DNA from: Ascochyta rabiei
Taxonomy: Eukaryota > Ascomycota > Dothideomycetes > Pleosporales > Didymellaceae
NCBI RefSeq assembly: GCF_004011695.2
Contig: NC_082416.1
Location: 1,426,001-1,490,000 of the forward strand
Length of the DNA stretch: 64,000 nt
Direction of reading: 5' to 3'
Made by a program: the position numbers and the translations under genes. Position 1 is the first letter of the stretch, and each line of letters starts with the position of its first letter. Below are positions 12,000 to 22,734 of the stretch, piece by piece. The notes beneath the pieces were generated by a model that made no database searches, was not told the DNA's origin, and saw nothing but the letters and a program-made list of their open reading frames with translations.

Positions 12000-13131
12000 T
12001 TCGTTTTCGTGGGTATAGTAGATTTTCGTTTATGGTTTTCGTGGGTAGAGATGGTTTTGACCTGACCAGCAGTCGAGAAATACGCGTCAAGCGGTTAATA
12101 GAGAGTCAAGAGAGAGAACTAGAAAGTAAGTGATGTAGAGGGGACAAGCCCAACGCCGTAAGGCAAGTGAGTCTTCTTGCTCGACAATGATATCAACAAC
12201 AAACAATAAGAATTGAAGAGAAACTCTGGGGGATCTCGAGGTGAAGGGGAACCTCAGGACGAAACCCACGCTAGCAAAAGTCAACTGTGCAACCGTTGTC
12301 GCCCAATGTCGCGAACCTCATGTTAGCTCGGATTAAGGCGCATCGCGCTGGCATCAGTTCGACGTGGCAATCGAGTGGTCCAAATTGCATGCCACGACCT
12401 TGCACTGCTTTCCAGATCACAGTGAAACAGCCCCACGCTGGACGCGGGCGGCCACGCAGGTCCAGTCGTTGATTCTTGGCTTTCAGGCTTGAGAGACACA
12501 GTTGGCGACAAGGACCCTTGACTGTTTGGCTGCCGATAGCCAGATAGTTGAGCCTCGTCTGCTCAAGGTGTGGCAGTCGCGTAGTGATTGGCCGTGAAGG
12601 TTTCGAATCTGAAACAACGCCCCAGATCCGCGCCGAGTCCGCGCGCGGCACGGTCGAGCCACATGCTGCCCGGGGTCAAGCAAATACTCCGCTGCAACAC
12701 TGCTGCAAAGACGTGAGAGGCGCTGAGGGCATTCTACAGTGAGCAGATGGAGGACGTAACGAGATAAAAGCGCTTCGGAGTCGTTCCTTGCAGGGTCACA
12801 TCTTGGCGCTAAATTATCGGCGCGGTCGTATTTAGCGGCAGGCTCGACAGATCTCCAAAGTTCGCGAGGAACACCCTGACAACAGAAGGTTTTGAGTGCA
12901 AGCCTGTGCGCCAGATCGCTGTTAAGAGATACGCACCTCGTTGACTCGAGATGATTCACCCAGGGTCCTGCACTGCAGGCCTAAGGAGCTCGCTGGTACT
13001 CTCACCACTTAAGCACGGCCTCGAGCCTCAACAAACTCCTGATATTGCAGCCTCATTTCTCTACCTAGCAAGCACGGCTATCATCATCAGAGCGCCTACC
13101 ACAGCAGGCGATGCGCAACCAATGTCGACCC
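12000..13131. other. intergenic, no gene recognised
   Basis: Upstream region of the DUF7598 gene and 3' flank of the dehydrogenase relic. Short open frames only. T/C-rich stretches just upstream of 12000 are promoter-like. Confidence 0.5.
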
Positions 13132-14132
13132 TCAAGACGACCATGGGTGGCCGTCTGACCCAAGCTTTGCTCCGAGAAAGCCGAGTTTGAGCAGCTTCTG
13201 CTCCTTGATCTCCTCCTGATGAGCTTCCATCTCTTCGTCGTCCCCTAGATTCTGGTCAGCATTCGGGTCTCGATCGACTCCACGAAAGCTTACAATTAAC
13301 GCTAATGAAGCCGCCCCTTAGATAACCTGCCCTCTTCTGGGCGAGATACAGCGACAGCCCTCCCGTCTGGATGCCCTTGTCTTTCGCGAACGGCGTCAGA
13401 GCATCTACCACAGCCCCACAGTTCGTCTCAGTCACACCCACAATGCCAGGATGCACTGTAAAGACGCGAAATTTGGGCTTCTCAGCGTCGAGGAACTCAG
13501 CTAGCTTCATCAAAGCGAGCTTGCTCCCAGAGTATGAGCTTAGTCCTGGAAAAGTGAACGGTGCGCCGAGCGTGCCCAAGAAGATGATGGAACCACCTGG
13601 GGAAGACTTCAGGTAGTAATGCGCTACGGTATAGCTGGCCTTAACATTCAACTCATAGTCCTTGAATCACACATCAGGTTCCAATTCTCCAACAACACCG
13701 GTGGTTGTGCCTCCTGCTGCGTGGACAAGCACATCAATCGCAACCAGGGAGTCAATGGCATGTTTGAACAAGCCTTCGACGTCTGAATCTGAAGTCAGAT
13801 CCGCAATGAGCGCCAGAACTTGTGTCGAGGGACTGATGGCTTTGACAGCCGAGGCAGGCTCATCAAGCAGCTCCTTCTTACGCCCCACGAGCACGATGCC
13901 TTTGGCGTCAGCGAGAGTACAAGCGCGTGCAACCTCCTGTCCCGTGTTCAGCAAGGTAAGGCACGCTCTGAAATCTAGTACTTAGCCCTCCAATACCACC
14001 GGTAGCACCAGTGATCAGGACCGTTTTGCCTGTAGCGCTAAGTTCAGGATTGTTGGGATCAATAGCGGGATAAATCTCGCGTTTCATCGTTTTGGTGAGC
14101 TGGAAGGGTGTTGTAAAGGCGTTAGAGTCCAT
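13132..14132 (-). pseudogene. short-chain dehydrogenase/reductase, broken
   Basis: Clear SDR fold. Exon 1 (from 14132) has the Rossmann motif TGATGGIG. Exon 2 has EVARACTLADAKGIVLVGR, the NNAG-like position DVLVHAAGG, and the YxxxK catalytic pair in SSYSGSKLA. The last exon (13132 to about 13246) completes GFISVN-W and ends GHPWSS, joined by a good intron with donor GTAAGC and acceptor CTAG. Two lesions are visible. First, an in-frame TGA at 13667-13669 lies between GELEPDV and FKDYELNVKASY, where the family normally has Trp. Second, intron 1 has no GT donor at the position that keeps the frame: the sequence reads CTAAGT where GTAAGT is expected, while acceptor ACAG before GAGGTT is fine. Both point to a recent pseudogene. 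The substrate cannot be told. It neighbours a decayed tannase and an MFS transporter. Confidence 0.8.
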
Positions 14133-14589
14133 TCTTGCTAATCGACGATTGCAACGGTGACTTGTGCGGATTTGTTAAGTTGAGTTACCGGGTTCTGTTG
14201 CGGACTTTGCCGGCACTTCAAGGCACCATTCCCATTGATTTGTATTACCGTTGACTACGGCGACATGTCTACACGAACGTTAAGTATGGTGGTGATCAAG
14301 CAGACATTGGATTTTCGCCCAAGTTCGCTCCTACGATTGGAAATGGAGCTGAAGCAAGCATCTCGGCTTCGGTGTTTTGTCTGCGCGATGAGGTTGGTTG
14401 GTCAGGCCAGCAACGTCCAAAAGAAGACATGGTGTGAGATGTGGATTACAAATGTTGCTATCTTCTCTTACACCTCTCACATCGCTGCTTCCGAGAGAGA
14501 AATCTGGCGAACTAACTTGGCGGTTTTTGTGCTTACTAGTGTCAATTCATCAACGATGTTTGAAAGCATTAGCTTTGCTCGAGTTACCA

Positions 14590-15242
14590 CTAACGTAGTG
14601 CAGGCTTTTCGGCCAAACTGCTTGTGGCCAAAACTCTTTCATCAGCATCTGACCCCATTGCATGGCAGGCGCCGTAGCAAGAACACCATTGTACTGTTCA
14701 GTATGACGCTGCGCTATCATATGACCTTGACTATCACCAGTTGAGCATCCGTTTCAGTAGCTATAAACCGGTTTCCTCCCATGGTAGGCCTGAACAGCAG
14801 CCTTACCAAGGACGGCTGCATCGTTCAGGAAGGTAGACGTGAAGTCCTGCAAAGCAATCCAGTTCACATTGACAGGACCGACCAGCGCTCAGTCTTCGAT
14901 TGCAGCATCTGCAGCGTGGCCACCATCAGCCGTGGCGGCCGCAAAACCCTCGCTCGCTGCCCACGCGAGAGACGTGTTGTCTGCACCAGTCACCCATTCG
15001 CCCCTACCTGCACCGAGAAATTGCCCAGACCAGTGTTTTGCAGTGAACAGCCAGACAATGGTGTTGATGATGCTGTTGTAGCCCTTATGCGTGTACGTGA
15101 CAACAACTCCACACATATCGAGGCCGGTGGCATTCTTAGCATAGTGATTTTGCTTGCCTGAGACACTCAAGGACAGATTGGAGTAGAAACTATCTCCAAT
15201 TTTGATCAACCCTAAGAAGACGCTCGCTGCAAACCTCACCAA
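14590..15242 (-). pseudogene. tannase/feruloyl esterase family, decayed
   Basis: The minus strand reads as one frame with family features in order: NHYAKNATGLDMC, VVVTYTHKGYN (family: TYTHPG.N), HWSGQFLGAGRGEW (family: W.GRF.G.GGGGW), SEGFAAATADGGH, then NWIALQDF, LNDAAVLGKA, and GCSTG with the nucleophile Ser, followed by QGHMIAQRH and GVLATAPAMQW. This family hydrolyses ester bonds of gallotannins or feruloylated sugars and is normally secreted. Lesions: TGA at about 14888-14890 (family Asp-Trp-Ala-Leu) and TGA at about 14751-14753 (family Tyr-Trp-Asn-Gly-Cys), both at conserved Trp positions. The protein-like signal fades beyond about 14600, so more than half of a normal ~500-aa enzyme (including the lid and the distal Asp/His) is missing. 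The TGG-to-TGA changes and the lost 3' half make it non-functional. Confidence 0.8.
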
Positions 15243-15310
15243 GGAGGATGCTGCTGTCGCTGTTGAACAGGTTCACATGAGAGCGACGAAGGTTCCCAAC
15301 TTGTGTCTTA

Positions 15311-15362
15311 TACCTTGTGTCTTGTATCATGTATCATGTATCATGTATCATGTATCTTGTAT
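15311..15362. repeat. heptamer repeat (TGTATCA)n
   Basis: About five tandem copies of TGTATCA with TGTATCT/TTGTGTC variants at the ends, lying between the tannase relic and the transporter gene. Confidence 0.85.
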
Positions 15363-15507
15363 GGATGGAAGGTGACTTGAACAAAATAATTGACAAGAGA
15401 TACTAGTGTTCGATATCTGACTGTGGCAGCCGATCATTTCGAGGTAGTCTGAGAAACCTTACCCTTGCAGCTGTAACATCGATACATGACACCTCAGCCA
15501 GTTCTTT

Positions 15508-17391
15508 TCAGACCGCTTCCTTCGTCTCAACGTGCTCTGTGCTTGCGCTCCGCCTCCTCTTTTCGTCGGTCTCACCTGCTTCTCCTCGTGCAATACGTGC
15601 GTCAGCCTCGATGAACTCCGCAGGTCGACGTAACTGAACAGCCAACGTGTTCCTGTGAATAAGAATACCGGGCTTGGTTTCGAAAAATCTATCAATGTCC
15701 TCCAAAGATCTGTTCGCGGTCTCTGGGTACAGGAAGTATGTGATTGGAATGAAGGAAAAGCAGATGACAGCCCAGATGATCCAGAACTTGTAACCAAGTT
15801 TTTGGATGCCAGGTAATGTGGCTTGCACGACAGCATAGTTGCAGATCCCTTTCTTAAGTCAGTGACCTTCCTTAATGCTATTCTCTTCGTGGACTTACAG
15901 TTGGTGCTCATCGCCAATGACGCACCCTTCGTACGCATTTCAAGAGCGTTGATTCTGTGACTGGGTTAGCAATGGCTGTAGTTGTATAATTGAAATCTTA
16001 CTCAGTAGGGTATAACCATGGCACTCCAAGAACGCCCATGCCGAAGCTAGCAAAGAAGATAAAGAAGAATGAAACGGCTACTATGCCAAGCTTGTAAGAG
16101 TCTCCGCCAGCTTCGGCCTGACCTTGTGCTGCTGCAATTACGATCCAACAGATTGAGCAGGCTGCGGCGGAACACATCATGACCTAACATTTGTAAGTAA
16201 TAGCCTATCGACGACCAGGATTTCTCACCTTGCGTCTACCATATCGCTCGATCACGAAGTAGGCCAAGCAGGCAAAGATCAAGTAATCAACAGACCCAGC
16301 AGCAGCTAGAATCCTTGACAAGAGCTCTGAGATCCCCAGTGAGTTGATGAAGATGTAGCTCATGAAATAGCTGGTGACGTTTATTCCAGAAATCTGATTC
16401 ATGGCCTGCATCCAAGCCCCCAGGATCATGCGTCTCAGAACCCCACTTGGGCCCTTACCGCTCAGCAACTGCCACCAGGTGTAAGTATTCATGTGTTCGC
16501 GATCGAGGATATCCTTGATGATGTTGTACTGTGTAATCACTGTTGGTGAGTCCGGTGTTGCACCATGGCCCTCCAGAGCGGCAATGACTTCTAGTGCTTC
16601 TTCATGCTTGCCTTTGCGGATCAGCAGTCGTGGAGAGTCTGGAAGGAACGGACACATCGCGTAAATGCAGAAGGTAAAAAACAGTTGAAAGGCAAGGGGG
16701 AAGCGCCATGCAACGTCTCGAGGAGCGAAGGAAAACCCAAGTGTGAGCCAGTTCGAGATACTAAAGCCGGTGATGCAGTTGGCTTGAGACGTATTAGTGG
16801 AAGTATCGAGACGTAGCTCAAGCTCCACTTACCCATCTGGATGATGACCAGCTTGCCTCTACTGTTCATCTTACTGGTCTCTGCTTGCCAGACACCAGCT
16901 GTGGCAGTGTTCATGCCGGTTCCAAGACCGGCCACAATTCTTCCAACCATCATGCTCGCGACCGTCCAACTGCATGTTTGGATGATCGCTCCGATGCCGA
17001 TGACGGTGGACCCAAGTATTATCTGGCGAGGCCGGCCAAGCAAGTCTCCGGTCCATATTGTACTCATAGCACCGATGAAGCAGCCAATGTTATAGATTGA
17101 TGTCATGACTCCTGAGCCGCCGTCAATAACCGGTTTCTTTACGGCCATTTGCATAGCTTGTAGTCGTACGTACCTTGCATGTTTGCAGATGGATAGCCGA
17201 ACGTGTGCAGAAAGTCCTCACTGATGATGACATTGCCGAAGACGCCCTGATCATATCCGTAGAATCTACACCTTGTCAGCTTCACTGTACTAGTATCGTA
17301 GATTATGCACATGCATCAGAACCGTTGAGGCTGCGATGGAGATCCAGACTGTAAGTCTTTCACCTGATCCACCAAGGTATTTGCGTGGCAT
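15508..17391 (-). CDS. MFS sugar-type transporter
   Basis: Major facilitator, sugar transporter family, plasma membrane; likely a proton symporter for hexoses or related polyols, though the substrate cannot be read from sequence. Seven exons: 17315-17391, 17174-17265, 16833-17111, 16229-16782, 16002-16183, 15899-15954 and 15508-15848. They total 1581 nt, giving 526 aa. Motifs in order: FYGYDQGVFGNVIISEDF (TM1), GDLLGRPRQI (loop 2-3, equivalent to D-R-x-G-R-R), GRIVAGLGTGMNTATAGVWQAE, FLPDSPRLLIRKGKHEEAL (PESPR-type signature), QISGINVTSYF, ERYGRRKV (second half repeat), GVPWLYPTEINALEMRTKG, and the PETANRSLEDIDRFF exit motif. Intron 1 (17266-17314) uses a GC donor (GCATGT) with acceptor GTGTAG; all other introns are GT-AG. 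The frame is intact, unlike the two neighbouring relics, so the gene may have outlived its cluster. Confidence 0.92.
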
Positions 17392-19377
17392 GGCTGTTGA
17401 TGACTTGTAGACCCAGATCGCTTTCGAGCTTTCTTGACTCGGTATGTGTACAGTAGGGTTTTGCCAGATCCCACAGAAAACTAACAGAGCAGTATAAAAG
17501 CTGGATTGCGAGGTACAAGAAACGTTTGAAAAGTATCCAGGGTTCAATTCAGCGAGATCGGCAGTCCTTATACGGTACAGAAGGAGGGGCTTGCAGGACC
17601 ACATCGTCTGCCGACCAACATGATAGCCGACGTTTCTGAGCTTCATCGTTGGGAAGGCGCACTTTTCCCCAGATTTCGAGTCACATCCCCCATACCCCAG
17701 GTCTTATCGTAGCCCTCGACCCACAGCGATCGCCTTCATTCGTCTGCGCGAGAGCCAAGACCGCACGATCCACATCACAAGTTCTGAAAAGAGGTGTCTA
17801 AGCGATCACGCTGCATGAGAGGGAGGAAAAAGATACCCTGGGGTAAGAGTGTTGATGTGAGAAGGCGGGAGAGTGATGCCCGGCTTACTATCTTGGGGAA
17901 AGCGGCAACTCTGGAAGCGTTGAGATGGATGGGGGAAGTGTGGCGAGCGGGGTAAAAAGGTGTTGCGACTGCCGAAGAGCATCACGACCTCACACAGCAC
18001 GTCAGCATAGTCATATCTTGAGAGAGCATGTTGTCGAGTTTGCAGCCTCCTAACAGCTGCGGTCAAATTGTTAAGCTTGATGATATTCTAGGCCCAGCCC
18101 GTTCGTTCGACGTCTTTCGTCATGTCCGGAACTCCTTATTAGCACCTCAAATCACCATGCTTGATCAGTATAAACGCCTTGAGCGACAGAGTCTGTGATG
18201 CTGTCAACTGGTGTCCTTTCGACAACCTGAAATTCGAGGAAACTTCATGATCAAACGCCGTATGTTCACCGCGAGCGACGTTAGACTGACTACGCGACCA
18301 ACTTGCTCGAGAAAGTTACCTCTTTGCAGACTTCCACGGACTGTAAGCAAATGATTCGGTTGAAGACAGGTGCCGCGAAAGAAGATTTTACACATTTGTC
18401 TCTCCTGCAGACAGTAAGTTGTTACACCTAGGTGAACAATTCATGAACATGCAATCCAGATCGCTATGAAGCACAGCTCAAGGACGAGGAATGTACCTAC
18501 AGCACAACCGAACACATATGGAGTGATTAACTTCGAGATTTTGCGGACTTTGACTGCCTACGAGAAGCTCACTGCACAGAGGACGTACCGCCACAATGTA
18601 CCGTCTGCTCAACAAAACTTATATAGCGACATCTCACGTCATGCCTCGACACGATCCGACACACACACACAACCTATTCTCCACCAGAGCATGCAAGCAA
18701 CTCTCCAAAAGGCCCGAGAACATATTCCTTTTCCCTCAATTCTCCGTACGCATCAGCCACCCACTCCAACCCATGACCCACGTTCCCGCCCATCCACACT
18801 CGGCACTGACAAAACCCACCCACCCACCCATCTTCAAAGTCATGCAAACCGCACTAAAAAGCAAAGAACAGCCGCTAGATATCACATGCCTTTCCCCCCC
18901 GCCTCGCTTACCGCCCTACAGGTTACTTACAGCGTGCCAGCGTTTCAGCGCCGTGACACGACATCACGCACGCTGCCGAGTTGCGAGCGGAGAGGGCAGC
19001 CCTCGCCTGCACCCGCGGTTGACCGCGGTCCAGGTCAGCGGAGCGGAAGGGATGCACTGCGTCTGCGCTTTTGTTTCGGAGTTCCGAGAGGGGGCTAGGC
19101 GCTGTGTGTAGAGGGGGGCTGGACTAGTTGTGTAAGGGTGGGTTGTAGGGCGATGTTGTGGAACTGCTCGTACAGAGGGGAGGTGTATGGGATCCAATGA
19201 TTGAAGAAGAATGTATGGCGAAGGAGCTTGCCACTGGGGTTTGATAGTCTCAGACGCGGATGTGGTGGATGGGTGGGGGGAGAAGCGGGGGAGGGAGGGT
19301 AGAAAGAACGACTGGACAAGTGTCAGAAACGCCAGGCGCGAATGCGGCTAGAGAACGTATACATGTATACGAACATG
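17392..19377. other. intergenic, no gene recognised
   Basis: No domain-bearing frame found. 18640-18860 is very C/A-rich with CCCAC/CACAC runs. Open frames there are low-complexity Pro/Thr/His strings and are not supported as genes. Confidence 0.45.
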
Positions 19378-19800
19378 TCATGCAGTAGCAGCGGCAGCGG
19401 CAGCAGTCTGTGGCTTTGGTGAGCCAGCGTAGAGGGGCTGATAGGAGGAGCAGCACGAGCTAGAAGACGACTTGGCTGCGTTACCTGAGACAGCATTGCC
19501 GAACACATCTGACACTACAGCCACTTTGCAAATCCCACTTGCTCCACACTAACCGTAGATTGCGACTGGAATAGCATGCCGTGCATCTCGGCGCATCACC
19601 ATGCAAGATGTTCCCGAGATCGATGCACCCAGAGGTAGGATGACTGGCTTTGCTCCTTCGACGCATGAGCATGTAGGCGCAAGGCGTGCATTGGAGTATT
19701 GGAAGGAGCTGAACGCACTTTTGGTTGTCAAGAGAAATAAGATCTTCGATCCCCTCGAGTCCAAGTTTGGCACCTCAGTATACCATTCCGGGCCAGACAC
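19378..19800 (-). CDS. possible unidentified coding segment
   Basis: The minus strand reads as two joinable pieces. The first is a frame containing LTTKSAFSSFQYSNARLAPT through RRDARHAIPVAIY, ending at a GTTAGT donor (19553). A very short intron (19515-19553, acceptor CTGTAG) joins in phase to VSDVFGNAVSGNAAK, followed by Ser-, Cys- and Ala-rich sequence and a TGA at 19378-19380. The composition and phase agreement look coding, but the intron is only 39 bp, no start is clear, and coding-like segments upstream (to about 20160) do not join cleanly. The opposite strand also has an open frame. No family is recognised; it may be a real multi-exon gene, a relic or chance. Confidence 0.25.
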
Positions 19801-21111
19801 TCTCTAGCGACATGGCTACCTCAACCAGTCACACGCCACACACAGCCCCGGTACACGCCCATCTGCAGAATCCCCGTAATGACGATCTTCCCGCTTTCAA
19901 TCGTTCCACCGCGCTTCGCTTGTGCGTACAGCAAGGCGACACCTGCGTCACGCTTGCCTGCCATCGAGGAAAAGCGGTACAGCATCGTAGTACAAAAAGC
20001 CGGTCACCGGCGAAGCGAGGCCCTTGTACGTTGCTACCAACCCCCGCTTTTTCCTGGCCCGGCCTTGTAGACTCTGATACACGACAAGGGATCGCCCAGG
20101 AAGGAGATGTATGTGTGGGGATGGAGAGTGGAGAAGTGGAGAGACATGGCACCCTCGAGCAGGCTTCTAGAGCATGTCAGGCCGGTCGTGGTGGTGTGAG
20201 TACGACCTCTTGTTGCCGTGAGACATGTTGCGGGTAGAGTGTTGAGGCGTCGAGGTTGGGATGTGGGATGACGGTGTACAGGCGGTGAGCACAGGATGTG
20301 CAGGTGTAATGTGAGGATAGCAGATGCAGCATGTGATGCAGGCGTCTGTGAGAGTAGTCCCTCCCGCTGAGGTTGATGTCAACAGCAAGGATGACAGACT
20401 GCAAGATGCGAAATCTGAAAGTAGACAAGAACTGATGGTGATGATCGTAAAGCATTTCAATTGATGGATTTCAATGACTAGCTTGCCGCTTCTTGGCTGG
20501 GCCGTCCAGATGCGTCGCATCTGAATGCTTGAGCTACACAAAGCCAGTAGTCCCACCTGCCACTCATTAGGTCCCATGGCCAGACTCCGCCCCATGTCCA
20601 CCCATTAGAGTTATAGATTGAAACATTTGAAAAGAGCATGATGCTCATTTGGGTATCGGCACAACCGCCGTATGACCCACGACTGCGCTTGCCACCATCA
20701 GTCCCAGACTAGGACGATTGGGTATAGCCGTCGACAAGAGAGCTGTCTCTTGGAACTTGACAGCAAGGAAGTAGAGCAAAACAAATGGCTGAAGAGCCTC
20801 GCTGCGTGTGACATGTCGTGATACGCTTTTATAAGCAGGATTGGTCGCCCCCAACCCCGCTTGTAACTCCGCAAAGATCCCATTGAAGGGTTACACAGAT
20901 ACCAACCATTGTACTGTGAAGGAGTTTACCTCTCTAGATTCGTAAAGTGACAAAGAAAATTCGTGATAAGGATCGGTCGTGGCTCGAATGGTTCGGCCGA
21001 GATTTGGTCATACAGGTCGTACATCGTCAAACCCTTGGCAGCAGTAGATACTGCAATGGGCCATAATCGCACAGAGATATAAACAGGATAGAACGGTTGC
21101 GACTGCAGGGT
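19801..21111. other. unassigned region
   Basis: Several short frames overlap on both strands. Minus-strand pieces around 19870-20160 read protein-like (for example MAGKRDAGVALLYAQAKRGG) but no consistent model could be built. 20240-21111 shows nothing recognisable beyond the expected 3' UTR of the next gene. Confidence 0.3.
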
Positions 21112-22734
21112 CTAATGGCCTCGAATGCCAGCCGACGAACGGCCGAGCAGAGAACCGGGGAGCAGGTCGCTAAGGAATTTGAAAAAGGCGCGCTTGCGCG
21201 AAGGGGTCTTGAGCATCATCGGTGAGGCTATTTGGACCATCGGGCCGACGATGTCTTCGTCGCCAAGCTTGGGGAATTTGCCTTCGCTCTTCGGATCGTT
21301 GAGCGTAGGCATCTTACTGAGAGGAGCTGGCTCGACTGGCGACATTGGCTCGACTGGCGACAACTGGCCGATGGCCGCGGCGTGCGAAGTGGCTAGTTCG
21401 TGGTTCTTCCTCCACTCAGAGTCGATCTCCGCCCACTTTTGTTCGGTGAGCGTGTAGTGCTTCGAGGTCACACCGTAGTGTTCTGCGGTTCGCACTTGAT
21501 GCTTTGCATAGTTGCAGCGTGCTTGCTCCCAGTCGGCGAAGAGCTGTCGCAACGAAGCTGCGTCGCAGCGCTCGAGCGCATAGGGTTCCGGCAGAATGGT
21601 GAAGTTCGCGTGTCCCAGGAGATTGGTCCACTTGTCATTAGGGTCGGCCAGCATCATGGGTGGAATGTCTGCAGATGCCACAGCGTATCCAGGACGCGAT
21701 GTTTTGATGGACGCAAAAGATGGTTTGGCCGACAACGTAGGCGTAGGGTAAGCTCGAACTGGTGGGGTGCCCATAGGTGTAGGAACGCATGACTGCGATG
21801 CATCAGCAATGGTGGGTGACTGAAGGGGCGACGACGCCGGCAGGTCATCCCGGCACATCAGCAGCGGAGGCAGAAGAGGCGTAGTGGCATAACGCTCAGC
21901 GTCGACCTGCTCCGGGTCGATGTCGATGTCGATGGCGTTGGCTTTGGCGACGTCGATCTCCATGGGTGAAACGGGGCTTTCGTTGAGTTGCTCCATGCTG
22001 TGAGCAGGCGTGGGAACCTGGGAGTACTGTTGCGACACATCAAACGAGGCGACATGGCGAATGGAGCTGGTGATCGACGATGAACGTGTGGACGGAACAC
22101 GAGATGGCGTCTCACTCCTCGAGACCCTGCTGAAGCTTGACGAGGCCCTCTTGCGTTCTCTGACCTTGCGCGACAAAGAAGGGAAACGTCTTTCGATCTT
22201 GTTGGTAATGTTGTTTGCGGATGACTCCAGGGATCGTCGACGCTTGGCCATGCGAATTTCCGCATCCACGGAGCGGAAGTACTCGTCCTGGAATTCATAG
22301 GCTCTGGCAATTTCACAGTTGGTTTCGTGGCCATTGTCAGTGTCGCCTGTGAGTGTATGAGTTTTTGCGATCATGTTAGGGCCAGGACTCAACCTACATG
22401 AGCAGCGGTGCGTCTCTTCATTTCCATAGTGGTACTCTTGCTCGACAGGCTCTTCAGTCAGCTTAGGCAGCTTGCCAGAGGCATTGGCAGCATCGATGAT
22501 CTCGTGAGTTGGTGGACTTGACGAGAGAGAAGAGGCCGAGCTGGGGAAGCGGAAGTGACCACGCGCATAGAGACTTGGCGTGGGCGGCGTGGAGCACTCG
22601 GAAGCCGAGTAGAAACCAGAGTCGGCGCAGGAGTAGACAGACGAGGTTGGGTCGGCAGACATGTCAAGAGAGCTCTTGGACGACTTGCGCGCAGCAACGA
22701 GTTTGGGAAGAATCAGTGGTTTGAGGTCGTGCAT
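21112..22734 (-). CDS. serine-rich hypothetical protein, 540 aa
   Basis: A single uninterrupted frame of 540 codons, far longer than chance in this region, starting MHDLKPLILPKLVAAR. The first ~250 residues are Ser/Thr/Pro-rich with basic patches and look disordered (KRRRSLESS; KVRERKRASSSFSRVSRSET). A more ordered segment near residues 370-450 carries DKWTNLLGHANFTILPEPYALERCD, then LRQLFADWEQARCNYAKHQV, EHYGVTSKHYTLTEQKWAEI and DSEWRKNHE; it is helical and likely the conserved core. The C-terminus is basic and hydrophobic (SRKRAFFKFLSDLLPGSLLG). No catalytic motif or signal peptide is seen. It resembles the widespread class of filamentous-fungal proteins with no assigned role. No intron is needed to keep the frame. 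Confidence 0.75.
   Translation of the reverse strand: MHDLKPLILPKLVAARKSSKSSLDMSADPTSSVYSCADSGFYSASECSTPPTPSLYARGHFRFPSSASSLSSSPPTHEIIDAANASGKLPKLTEEPVEQEYHYGNEETHRCSCRLSPGPNMIAKTHTLTGDTDNGHETNCEIARAYEFQDEYFRSVDAEIRMAKRRRSLESSANNITNKIERRFPSLSRKVRERKRASSSFSRVSRSETPSRVPSTRSSSITSSIRHVASFDVSQQYSQVPTPAHSMEQLNESPVSPMEIDVAKANAIDIDIDPEQVDAERYATTPLLPPLLMCRDDLPASSPLQSPTIADASQSCVPTPMGTPPVRAYPTPTLSAKPSFASIKTSRPGYAVASADIPPMMLADPNDKWTNLLGHANFTILPEPYALERCDAASLRQLFADWEQARCNYAKHQVRTAEHYGVTSKHYTLTEQKWAEIDSEWRKNHELATSHAAAIGQLSPVEPMSPVEPAPLSKMPTLNDPKSEGKFPKLGDEDIVGPMVQIASPMMLKTPSRKRAFFKFLSDLLPGSLLGRSSAGIRGH

Noticed and set aside
13132..15242. UGA reassigned to Trp as an explanation for the stops
   Set aside because: PNKP and the repeat peptide gene in the same window terminate with TGA, and the SDR relic itself ends with TGA, so standard code use is more likely.
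18466..19111. Long plus-strand Pro/Thr/His-rich frames
   Set aside because: Low-complexity C/A-rich DNA keeps two frames open at once; composition rather than coding explains this.
22381..22427. Possible 47-bp intron inside the 540-aa hypothetical gene (GTTGAG..CTCACAG)
   Set aside because: Removing 47 bp breaks the frame, giving an immediate TGA; the unspliced frame is continuous over 540 codons.
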